Below are positions 16,612-23,387 of a stretch of 27,065 nt of DNA, piece after piece (position 1 is the first letter of the stretch; the number at the start of each line of letters is the position of its first letter). The DNA lies in IMG/VR virus record IMGVR_UViG_3300005584_000030, positions 1 to 27,065 of that record, one strand, 5' to 3'. The DNA comes from a virus. The notes under the pieces are model-generated. The model was not told the DNA's origin. It did not search any database and worked only from the letters and a program-made list of their open reading frames with translations. The translations under genes were made by a program, and so were the position numbers.

Positions 16612-17231
16612 TAACAGTAGAATTATTACAAAAATTGTGCCCAAAGACTAAAAAGTCAGTACTTGAATTATATGCAATACCATTGCATGAGGTAGCAGAA
16701 TATTATGATATGTATGATAACATGCATCGTGCGGCTGCATTCGTTGCACAAACTGCACATGAGTCAGGTGGTTTTAATTTCGTTAAAGAAAATTTAAACT
16801 ACAGTGCTAAGGGTTTGATGGGTACTTTCAAAAAATATTTCCCCACAGAAGAATTCGCAAAACAATATGAACGTAAGCCTGAAAAAATTGCTAATCGTGT
16901 ATATGCCAATCGTATGAGTAACGGTGATGAGGCCTCAGGTGATGGTTATCGTTTCTGTGGACGAGGGTTAATACAACTAACCGGTCGTGCTAATTATACT
17001 AAATTTGCAGAAGATCTGGGTATCAGTATTGAGGAAACAGTCGAATATCTAGAAACTCCCGCAGGTGCAGTATCTAGTGCAGGTTGGTTCTGGGATAATA
17101 ACAATTTAAATAGCATCTGCGATAAAGATGATTTTGTTTTGTTAACTAAACGCATTAACGGCGGTACAATTGGTTTAGAAGATAGAAAACATCATTACCA
17201 TATAGCGTTAGATTTACTAGAAGGACATTAA
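16608..17231 (+). CDS. GH19 endolysin (chitinase-like peptidoglycan hydrolase)
   Basis: A 207-residue glycoside hydrolase family 19 enzyme that would cut the glycan strands of peptidoglycan. AHESGGF places a catalytic Glu at 52, and ENLNYSAKGLMGTFKKYFPT places the second Glu at 61, nine residues later as in characterised phage GH19 endolysins. GYRFCGRGLIQLTGRANY (113-130) is the family signature. There is no signal peptide or membrane segment, so release needs a holin or it is carried on the virion. It overlaps the fibre stop by four bases (ATGA) and sits among tail genes, so a tail-associated lysin role is possible as well as lysis. No holin or spanin pair is obvious in the window. Confidence 0.93.
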   Translation: MITVELLQKLCPKTKKSVLELYAIPLHEVAEYYDMYDNMHRAAAFVAQTAHESGGFNFVKENLNYSAKGLMGTFKKYFPTEEFAKQYERKPEKIANRVYANRMSNGDEASGDGYRFCGRGLIQLTGRANYTKFAEDLGISIEETVEYLETPAGAVSSAGWFWDNNNLNSICDKDDFVLLTKRINGGTIGLEDRKHHYHIALDLLEGH

Positions 17232-17232
17232 T

Positions 17233-19407
17233 ATGTCAGAGCCAACATGGCATACCCCATCCGGAGATTTAGGTAAATATTCTAGTAACCAACCATTAAA
17301 AATACAATTATCTGCATTTCCTGTATCTCCTGCAACACGCATTCATTATGAAGTTGTAAGTGGGTATCTACCTGAAGGTGTTGACACCAAACCAGTACAA
17401 ATTGAATTATATAGTGGTTACTTAACCGGTACTCCAAAAGTTATTGCTACCGAAACTATATTCAACTTCACAGTAAGGGCAATAGACGAATTTAATAATA
17501 TAGCCGATAGAACCTTCTATGTTACTTTAGTAGGATCCGGAGCTCCTAAATTTACTACTAAACCCGGTAAGATATTAGATGTAGTAGATAGTATATTTTT
17601 TGACTATCAAATACAATATCATAATGATATTCCTGAACTTGAAACAGTAATATCATTAGCAGCCGGATCATTGCCCCCGGGCCTACAGCTATTGTCAACT
17701 GGTAGAATATTGGGTTACCCTAGAGCACCTTTATTATTCGATGGCAGTCCCACTACTAGAACGTATACATTCACGTTGCAATTATTCAATTCATTGGGAA
17801 TTGATAATGTAACATACTCTATTGGGGTAAAAAATCACAGATTAAATAATCCACCCAACTCTAGAAATCCGGCAATATTAAATTCAACCCCGTTAGTATA
17901 TCCAATATCAAAAACAGATAGTTACTATAATTATTATTTACCACCCAATGGCATGTTACCAGATTTCACAACAGGTGATTTCTTTTCATTTAAAGTAATA
18001 GGGCATGATTTTGATAATAATCAAATAACGTACAAGTACTTAAAACTTCCACCTGGTTTAACCGGAGATGTAACTACAGGATGGATAACAGGTACGCCAA
18101 CACTGCCAGCAGCCGGTTTAGTAAATTATGAATTTAGTGTAGTAGTACAAAAAGCCACTAACGAATTTATTAATAGCGGGATACACACTTTTAAACTCAC
18201 TGTTATAAATCAAGTTGCCAGAGACATTCAATGGGTTAGTTCAAGTGACTTAGGATCTATCAATAACGGTGCTATAAGTCAGTTATACGTGCAAGCCTCA
18301 TCTAACTATACGTTAAAATATAAAATAGAATATGGTAGTCTACCGTTACATTTAGAATTATTAGACACCGGTGAATTAGTAGGTAGAATAGCAGAACAAC
18401 CTACAACAAAGTTATTATCAGCTGGATCATCAACTAATTATAAATTTGCAATTACTGCATATAGTTCTCAGTACCCGTTGCTTAGATCAACCAAAGAATT
18501 CTTATTGAGTGTTTATCAAAAATATCCTATACCTTTAGAAAACATCTATATAAAGGCTTCAAGTAATATAGCCGGAAAAAGATTAATAAAATCGTTATTA
18601 ACAGATGAAACTGTAATACCCTCACCAGTTTTATATAGACCGAATGACCCTTATTTTGGCAAAGCAACTAGCGTAAATTATATTCATGCTTATGGTATGA
18701 AAGCAACAGATGTGCAAAACTATACAAATGCTATTCAACAAAGTCATTATGAACGTAAGATATTATTGGGAGATTATAAAATTGCTGTTGCAAGAGACAG
18801 TAACTCTAATATTATATATGAAGTTATATACAGTGAAATTATTGATGACCTAGTTAATTCATATGGGGAAAGCATACCGAAAGAAATCAGATGGCCAAAG
18901 TACGTGAGTCTTAAACAAGGCCCATACACAATTAATAATAGAGACTTACACATTAGTTATAGAAATTACAATGTTAATCTTTCTCCGGGAAAAACTAATA
19001 AATTATATCCAGCTAGCCTCCCCAACATGCGTAATGAAGTAACCACTAATATTGGGCAGGATAATGATATTGAATTATTACCAAAGTGGATGACCAGTCA
19101 ACAACTAGACGGCGGGACATTGGGTTATATTCCTGCCTGGGTTATTTGCTATGTAATTCCAGGTTACGGAGAACTAGTTGTAAATAACATCATTAATAGA
19201 TGGGGACATACATTGAATGAGATAGAATTTATTGTTGATAGATATTTGATTGACAAGAGTACTAGTTATAATTGGAACACTAACTTATCTGTTCCGGCAT
19301 GGAACGAATTACCAAGCGCAAACCCTGTACCAAACCCATTAGATAAACATGACATAACTGTTATTTTTCCTAGAAAAACAATTATGCCGGGTAGTTACGA
19401 ACAATAA
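17233..19407 (+). CDS. Tail/baseplate protein with four He_PIG-type Ig-like repeats
   Basis: A 724-residue structural protein. Four segments carry the putative-Ig (He_PIG) pattern, a G-x-LPxGL-like turn, then a TG-x-x-G-x-P turn, then an F-x-V/F-x-x-x-A/D strand: residues about 38-100, 140-200, 265-325 and 365-430. Examples are AGSLPPGLQLLSTGRILGYP and LPPGLTGDVTTGWITGTP. Such domains are common on phage surfaces and bind carbohydrate or stiffen fibres. The C-terminal 290 residues are a distinct fold of unknown type with basic and aromatic character (PRKTIMPGSYEQ end). The start follows the endolysin stop by one base. Likely a tail fibre or baseplate spike component, as it sits between two fibre-type genes. 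Confidence 0.82.
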   Translation: MSEPTWHTPSGDLGKYSSNQPLKIQLSAFPVSPATRIHYEVVSGYLPEGVDTKPVQIELYSGYLTGTPKVIATETIFNFTVRAIDEFNNIADRTFYVTLVGSGAPKFTTKPGKILDVVDSIFFDYQIQYHNDIPELETVISLAAGSLPPGLQLLSTGRILGYPRAPLLFDGSPTTRTYTFTLQLFNSLGIDNVTYSIGVKNHRLNNPPNSRNPAILNSTPLVYPISKTDSYYNYYLPPNGMLPDFTTGDFFSFKVIGHDFDNNQITYKYLKLPPGLTGDVTTGWITGTPTLPAAGLVNYEFSVVVQKATNEFINSGIHTFKLTVINQVARDIQWVSSSDLGSINNGAISQLYVQASSNYTLKYKIEYGSLPLHLELLDTGELVGRIAEQPTTKLLSAGSSTNYKFAITAYSSQYPLLRSTKEFLLSVYQKYPIPLENIYIKASSNIAGKRLIKSLLTDETVIPSPVLYRPNDPYFGKATSVNYIHAYGMKATDVQNYTNAIQQSHYERKILLGDYKIAVARDSNSNIIYEVIYSEIIDDLVNSYGESIPKEIRWPKYVSLKQGPYTINNRDLHISYRNYNVNLSPGKTNKLYPASLPNMRNEVTTNIGQDNDIELLPKWMTSQQLDGGTLGYIPAWVICYVIPGYGELVVNNIINRWGHTLNEIEFIVDRYLIDKSTSYNWNTNLSVPAWNELPSANPVPNPLDKHDITVIFPRKTIMPGSYEQ

Positions 19408-19410
19408 ATA
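19403..19410 (+). promoter_or_regulatory. Possible late promoter before the second fibre-like gene
   Basis: AATAAATA (19403-19410) overlaps the stop of the Ig-like gene. The leader from about 19416 to the ATG at 19428 would be only 12 bases, with AGAG and TTAAAG but no strong Shine-Dalgarno. No hairpin. Tentative. Confidence 0.35.
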
Positions 19411-19427
19411 TAAAAAGAGATTAAAGT

Positions 19428-20297
19428 ATGAGCAACATAAACACAAATTCAATAGATGCAAACTACCCAACCCCGGGCATAAACAACAGTACTCAGGGTT
19501 TTAGGGATAATTTTTCTATTATCAAATCAAATTTAGATACTGCGTCATCTGAACTTTCAGACCTGCAAAACAAAGTAATTCTAAAATCTGCATTAAACGG
19601 TTCTGCGCTCGACAATGATATGGCTAACGTTATTGTTAGTAATATGGCAACTAAGGGTTTTCGCAGTACTAGTTATAATATGGGAGGATCAATGCCAGTT
19701 GATCCAGAAACTATTATTGTAGATGTTAGTAAAGCAGATGTGCATTTTGGAGTGGTTGTGGGCGATACTAACTTTATTCTAGCTGGGTGGAGCCCTAGCC
19801 TCACACTGAGTAGCATTGAATTACGTTTGTTTATTGCTCAACCTACTGCAAAATTAAATTTCCCAAACACTAGTTACAATAGTAGTGGTGATATAACTTT
19901 GGGTTGTACTGGTAGCATACGTTCATGTGAAAATTATAGCAGTAGGTTAATGAACGGTACTCCAATTCAAATAACAGTTGATACTAATGTTGCCCCCGGT
20001 GGAGTAGGAATAGTTCATACCAATACTATCGGTGTGCCTGCAGGCGCCAAAGAAATTCAATTGAGATTGTCTAGTCTAGATTGCGGAGCAACTATTGATG
20101 TACAACCATTAAATAGACCACGTAAAACTAGTTCGATTGAGATTAGAACCCCGACTGGATTGGGTAAACAAGGTGATACCAAAGGTAGTATATGCACCGA
20201 CGGCACACGTATATACGTATGTAGTGCTAACTACGACGGCTCCACAACTATTTGGAAAATGACCGCTGACGGTGCTCTAGTAAACGCACCCACTTAA
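19428..20297 (+). CDS. Fibre-like virion protein with shared attachment N terminus
   Basis: A 289-residue protein. The N terminus (NYPTPGINNSTQGFRDNFSI followed by IKSNLDTASSELSDLQNKVI) has the same layout as the start of the large fibre: a Pro-rich turn, a G/D-x-x-x-x-F segment, then NF and a coiled-coil-like helix. I read this as a common baseplate or fibre attachment module of T4-type phages. The rest is a beta-rich Thr/Ser/Gly domain; the end, GTRIYVCSANYDGSTTIWKM, resembles a fibre-tip hydrophobic beta motif. Probably a short tail fibre or adhesin accessory. No chaperone domain, unlike the long fibre. Confidence 0.8.
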   Translation: MSNINTNSIDANYPTPGINNSTQGFRDNFSIIKSNLDTASSELSDLQNKVILKSALNGSALDNDMANVIVSNMATKGFRSTSYNMGGSMPVDPETIIVDVSKADVHFGVVVGDTNFILAGWSPSLTLSSIELRLFIAQPTAKLNFPNTSYNSSGDITLGCTGSIRSCENYSSRLMNGTPIQITVDTNVAPGGVGIVHTNTIGVPAGAKEIQLRLSSLDCGATIDVQPLNRPRKTSSIEIRTPTGLGKQGDTKGSICTDGTRIYVCSANYDGSTTIWKMTADGALVNAPT

Positions 20298-20319
20298 AAT
20301 TTCGCTGTGCCTATTTGCA

Positions 20320-20332
20320 TCTAAATATTTAC
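20320..20332 (+). promoter_or_regulatory. Late -10 element five bases before ATG (leaderless candidate)
   Basis: TCTAAATA (20320-20327) is followed by TTTAC and the ATG at 20333. A T4-type start about six bases after the element falls on the A of the ATG. No Shine-Dalgarno is present. The spacing is identical to the minus-strand HNH-like gene and to 1601-1615. Confidence 0.45.
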
Positions 20333-20569
20333 ATGCAACATCCGTTTATCAATGATTTATCTCATCTTTCTATAGAAGATTTGCAGGATAAAATTACTGA
20401 CCTAACCAGCAAACTATCCTTTTCATCTAGGATGAATAACCAAGCCATGAATCATCAGATTATAATGGTTTTGGATAGTTATAGAACGGAATACAATAAA
20501 CGAATGGATGATATTTACAAAAAGCAAAACATCCAAAATAAAATTCAAATTCAAAAAGATAAACAATGA
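20333..20569 (+). CDS. Small helical phage protein, function unknown
   Basis: A 78-residue all-helical protein (FINDLSHLSIEDLQDKITDL, then SSRMNNQAMNHQIIMVLDSY) with a basic Lys/Gln-rich tail. I recognise the type as a small protein common in T4-type phages but know no function. The ATG at 20333 is preferred to an in-frame TTG at 20315, because CTAAATA lies between the two and would be inside the coding sequence otherwise. There is no ribosome site for either, so leaderless translation is likely. Its stop overlaps the next ATG (ATGA). Confidence 0.75.
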   Translation: MQHPFINDLSHLSIEDLQDKITDLTSKLSFSSRMNNQAMNHQIIMVLDSYRTEYNKRMDDIYKKQNIQNKIQIQKDKQ

Positions 20570-21183
20570 CAGCAAGAATATATCGTAGCTTTGACCTACA
20601 AATGGGTGTACACTTTACAGGTGAATTTTATATGAATCTATATGATATTGACCTCAATTTTAATGTAGAGACATCATCCATCAAAGAACAAAATATAGCA
20701 TTAGACAGAATAAAATATTATCTAAGCGACTGTTTGGAACATAGTGTACTTGTACATGATGTAGAGACTAAAACGATTGAAAAATATTTAAATGCTGATA
20801 TGAGAGTATGTGTTTTACCTGAAGAACCATATGACCAAATTGTGGGTATTATGCTTTTAGAAAAATTAAACGCAATCACAGAGGGTAGGCTAGTAATCAC
20901 TGACATATCGATTGGTTCTAGGATGAGCGATAATGTTAGTTGCTTACATAGCTTAGAAGACAACACCGGCCCGTTTGCAGTAAAAAGTTGGTGGAATGAT
21001 TCCTCAACCAAAATAAACAATTATACCGTTTCTGGTAAAGGTAATAAGATTGTAAAACTACACAAACCCACTACAGATTGGTATGAAGTCAATTTGGAAT
21101 ACAAAGAAAAAGAACCATTTATAAAGAATACGAGTAGCAGTGAAATTGTATTTGCCAATTTTGATAACAAAACGGACAAATAA
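20566..21183 (+). CDS. Conserved-type phage protein, function unknown
   Basis: A 205-residue acidic protein. The first half alternates strands and helices (HFTGEFYMNLYDIDLNFNVE, then ALDRIKYYLSDCLEHSVLVH) and is weakly suggestive of a tetrahydropterin-synthase-like or other T-fold, but the zinc histidines are not evident, so I do not call it. The second half contains SRMSDNVSCLHSLEDNTGPF and a Lys-rich end. It overlaps the previous gene by four bases, so it is the last member of the fibre-region unit. The sigma70-type promoter of the next operon begins four bases after its stop. Confidence 0.78.
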   Translation: MTARIYRSFDLQMGVHFTGEFYMNLYDIDLNFNVETSSIKEQNIALDRIKYYLSDCLEHSVLVHDVETKTIEKYLNADMRVCVLPEEPYDQIVGIMLLEKLNAITEGRLVITDISIGSRMSDNVSCLHSLEDNTGPFAVKSWWNDSSTKINNYTVSGKGNKIVKLHKPTTDWYEVNLEYKEKEPFIKNTSSSEIVFANFDNKTDK

Positions 21184-21186
21184 AAT

Positions 21187-21216
21187 TTGACAATTCAATG
21201 ATTACTATAGTATAAT
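21187..21216 (+). promoter_or_regulatory. Near-consensus sigma70 (early) promoter
   Basis: A perfect -35 TTGACA (21187-21192) and a perfect -10 TATAAT (21211-21216) are separated by 18 bases. It drives the operon 21222-25261. The ATG of the first gene is only five bases after the -10, so RNA would begin at or inside the start codon. The -10 context is shared with the dNMP kinase promoter. Confidence 0.85.
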
Positions 21217-21221
21217 ATGTT

Positions 21222-21728
21222 ATGCACACTGACATATATGGTAGACAAGTATTAGAAGAAATAGATATTTGTGTAGCCTACCTAAAAAATCCAAACTTGC
21301 AACTATATAATGGGCTTGTCAGTTCATCTATAGATTTTAGCGATGATTTAGAGTTAACAAACAAACCGGTTTTAGAAGTATACAAACCCTTAGATATATC
21401 AATTACAGAATTTGACTGTCATTTGCATGACAATTGGTATATGCCCGATGAATATAAAACTTTAGATATTGCTAAATGGGTATTAGATTTGTGTGTGACA
21501 GAACATGAATTACAACGTGTTGGGCAAGAATTAATAATGTTTCAAGAACGGAACATGTTTTCATTGTTGCGATATTGTAAGTATCTAGTAGATACTATGA
21601 AAACACACAGTGTCGTTTGGGGAGTAGGTAGGGGAAGTAGCGTAAGTAGTTATGTTCTTTACCTATTAGGTATACATAGGATAAATAGTATTCAATATGA
21701 TTTATCCATAGATGAGTTTTTAAAATAA
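21222..21728 (+). CDS. DnaE-like DNA polymerase III alpha palm fragment without catalytic motif
   Basis: A 168-residue protein whose residues about 93-168 match the C-family polymerase (DnaE) segment just before the active-site aspartates. EHELQRVGQELIMFQERNMF parallels the DnaE helix before the palm. WGVGRGSSVSSYVLYLLGIH parallels GPGRGSAAGSLVAYALGIT, and INSIQYDLSIDEFLK parallels DPLKYGLLFERFLN. The protein stops exactly where DnaE would continue into PDxDxDF, so two of three catalytic Asp are absent and it cannot polymerise DNA alone. No N-terminal PHP domain. It could be a decoy, a regulator of host Pol III or a domain that acts in trans. It is first in the early operon that also encodes the clamp loader. 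The similarity is by eye but strong. Confidence 0.8.
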   Translation: MHTDIYGRQVLEEIDICVAYLKNPNLQLYNGLVSSSIDFSDDLELTNKPVLEVYKPLDISITEFDCHLHDNWYMPDEYKTLDIAKWVLDLCVTEHELQRVGQELIMFQERNMFSLLRYCKYLVDTMKTHSVVWGVGRGSSVSSYVLYLLGIHRINSIQYDLSIDEFLK

Positions 21729-21737
21729 GGAGTACAT

Positions 21738-22031
21738 ATGGTTAATAAATCAGCACTAGGAAAATCAATAGATATGGCGTCAATTGCAAGACGCAATGAA
21801 AAAGTAAGAGCCGTCGGTAATATGAATGTTAATGCCCGAGGAGATATTCTAAATAGCAACAATGAAGTAATTACTGATGCTACACAACGGGTTAGACGAA
21901 AATATAATCAGACTGTAATTAATCAGGGCACAAATATCCCAATCGGAGAACATGTACCTATACCCCCAGATGATAGCCTCACTGAGGAAGAAAAAGAATT
22001 ATTTAAAGATGATGAGGATGTAGTAAAGTGA
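21738..22031 (+). CDS. Small disordered phage protein, function unknown
   Basis: A 97-residue protein: a basic, polar N-terminal half (SIARRNEKVRAVGNMNVNAR) and an acidic C-terminal tail (SLTEEEKELFKDDEDVVK). No fold can be assigned and most of it looks disordered. It has a strong Shine-Dalgarno, AAGGAG (21727-21732), five bases before the ATG and overlapping the previous stop. Its stop TGA overlaps the GTG of the GroES-like gene (GTGA), so the two may be coupled. Perhaps an adaptor or RNA/DNA-binding early protein; unproven. Confidence 0.8.
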   Translation: MVNKSALGKSIDMASIARRNEKVRAVGNMNVNARGDILNSNNEVITDATQRVRRKYNQTVINQGTNIPIGEHVPIPPDDSLTEEEKELFKDDEDVVK

Positions 22032-22399
22032 AATTAGCATTCGAACCACACAAATTTAATAGAAGCCAATTCAAACCATTGGGGAAACATATAATTGTAG
22101 CAGATATGCAATTTAGTGAACGTATTACGTCTGCTGGAATTGTATTACTAAACGATGATATGCGTAGTGAAGGCATTAGACCACGTTGGGCACAAGTATA
22201 TGCATTAGGTCCTGAGTTTACGGATAATGACATTGAAGTGGGTAAATGGATTTATATTAGTCATGGACGTTGGACAAGGGGTATAGATATCGAAGATGAA
22301 ACGGGTAAACACACGTTGCGTAGAGTCGATTCTAATGATATACTTCTTATATCAGACGAACCCGTCAATGATTTAACAATGAGTGATAAAGGATTTTAA
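22028..22399 (+). CDS. 31: GroES-type co-chaperonin (gp31-like)
   Basis: A 123-residue co-chaperonin that would cap the host GroEL during folding of the major capsid protein, as T4 gp31 does. The core FKPLGKHIIVADM (15-27) matches the GroES PLxDxVxV start. SERITSAGIVLLNDD (30-44) fits the mobile loop with its hydrophobic anchor. The later segment WAQVYALGPEF...VGKWIYIS and the closing strand DILLISDE fit the GroES beta barrel. About 10 extra N-terminal and 10 extra C-terminal residues exceed the bacterial GroES length. It starts with GTG inside the previous stop; no better start exists before residue 27. Its place in an early operon suits preparation for capsid synthesis. Confidence 0.88.
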   Translation: MKLAFEPHKFNRSQFKPLGKHIIVADMQFSERITSAGIVLLNDDMRSEGIRPRWAQVYALGPEFTDNDIEVGKWIYISHGRWTRGIDIEDETGKHTLRRVDSNDILLISDEPVNDLTMSDKGF

Positions 22400-22400
22400 A

Positions 22401-23114
22401 ATGGCAACATGGAGTGTTAAACCCGAATGGAAGAAATCAATTATTGAGCGTAATTATTTTACCAAAGATAATAACAAACTAATGGTTGAAACTGGCTGGC
22501 GCTGGGGAGAATTTACTGTTTATACAGAAGATGAAAATCCACCTGATATCAGCTCCGGAGTAGATATCTATGACTGTGGATACGAAGCCGAACTAGTTGA
22601 AACTAGCGACGGTTGTTGGGAAGAACAGGACATGGATGAGTGTGATGAAGAAACACAGGCCTGGCTAGAAGAATTCTTTGAAGAAAATTCTTGGCTTGAC
22701 CTAGAAGAACATGGCTGGAGTCAGGATGAATGTGAAATGATTATCGATTGTGATTTGATTATTGAAAATATGGATACGGATGAAGTTGTGGATAGTTCTA
22801 GTGAGGCTGAGGCAAGAGCAATGCTAGAAAAACCCACACAGTGGCCTTGGGGCCCTGAACTTGCGTCTACTGTAGAAACTGCTAAGTGGCCGTTTGATAG
22901 ACCAAAAGAAGGTAAGAAGGAAGAAAAAACAATGACTAAGAAAAAAGTAAAAATAGAACTATACGCAGAAGCACCCTATGCGCAGGGTTATGCATCGGGT
23001 TTAGCAGGTGAGAAGTTTTTTAACCCCTATGCAGACATTGAAGATGCAGAAGCGGATGCAGATGATTATCAACGTGGATATGACAATGCTACAGAAACTA
23101 CAAAGGTTCAGTAA
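22401..23114 (+). CDS. Acidic phage protein with RMF-like C-terminal module
   Basis: A 237-residue, very acidic protein in two parts. The first 125 residues (VKPEWKKSIIERNYF, WRWGEFTVYTE, GCWEEQDMDECDEETQAWLE) form a compact Trp/Glu-rich domain of unknown function. The last 60 are a Lys-rich linker followed by AQGYASGLAGEKFFNPYADI and YQRGYDNAT, which repeats the ribosome modulation factor layout (GYxAGxxG...PY...W/Y-xxG-W/Y). An internal in-frame ATG at 22932 with AAGGA at 22917-22921 could make the 60-residue module alone. The ATG at 22401 is preferred to a GTG at 22383, as AAAGGA (22388-22393) is well placed. Ribosome binding is a hypothesis. Confidence 0.82.
   Translation: MATWSVKPEWKKSIIERNYFTKDNNKLMVETGWRWGEFTVYTEDENPPDISSGVDIYDCGYEAELVETSDGCWEEQDMDECDEETQAWLEEFFEENSWLDLEEHGWSQDECEMIIDCDLIIENMDTDEVVDSSSEAEARAMLEKPTQWPWGPELASTVETAKWPFDRPKEGKKEEKTMTKKKVKIELYAEAPYAQGYASGLAGEKFFNPYADIEDAEADADDYQRGYDNATETTKVQ
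22932..23114 (+). CDS. Possible internal-start product: 60-residue RMF-like protein
   Basis: In-frame ATG at 22932 with AAGGA ten bases upstream. The product begins MTKKKVKIELYAEAPY, contains the whole GYxxGLxG...NPY...GY module and is close to the size of E. coli RMF (55 residues). The start sits at the junction between the acidic domain and the module, where a separate translation start would make sense. It may equally be just part of the longer protein. Confidence 0.35.
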   Translation: MTKKKVKIELYAEAPYAQGYASGLAGEKFFNPYADIEDAEADADDYQRGYDNATETTKVQ

Positions 23115-23386
23115 TGAGATGGTTAAAAAGTAAATTACGTAGTTGGATCTTTGAAGAAGATACGGTAGAGCGATCCAATCGTGTAGTATCAATTATAGAT
23201 AGAGATATTGACAATCATGGTATGAATTTTACCATTATGAATGCAGTTGGTGGCTATGTTATGCAATATAGTCAGTATGATGAAAAGAATGACAGAAGTG
23301 ACCGTAGATTGCATATTATCAACAGTGAGCAAGACTTAGGTCAAAGTATTGCACACATTATAACTTATGAAATGTTAAGGAAATAA
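23114..23386 (+). CDS. Small phage protein, function unknown
   Basis: A 90-residue protein. The basic N terminus (MRWLKSKLRSWIFEED) could be an amphipathic helix. The rest is an alpha/beta domain (NFTIMNAVGGYVMQYSQYDE, then RRLHIINSEQDLGQSIAHII) of a type I associate with conserved T4-like small proteins. Its ATG overlaps the previous stop (TAATG), and the BI-1 gene starts one base after its stop, so it is tightly coupled in the early operon. No function recognised. Confidence 0.8.
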   Translation: MRWLKSKLRSWIFEEDTVERSNRVVSIIDRDIDNHGMNFTIMNAVGGYVMQYSQYDEKNDRSDRRLHIINSEQDLGQSIAHIITYEMLRK

Positions 23387-23387
23387 A

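Noticed and set aside
20315-20332. TTG start adding six residues to the small helical protein
   Set aside because: No ribosome site, and the extension consists of the CTAAATA promoter-like element; the ATG at 20333 is better.
20566-21183. 6-pyruvoyl-tetrahydropterin synthase-like fold
   Set aside because: The strand-helix layout is suggestive, but the zinc-binding histidines and catalytic triad cannot be found.
22383-22400. GTG start adding six residues to the acidic protein
   Set aside because: The ATG at 22401 has AAAGGA at the right distance and avoids overlap with the GroES-like gene.
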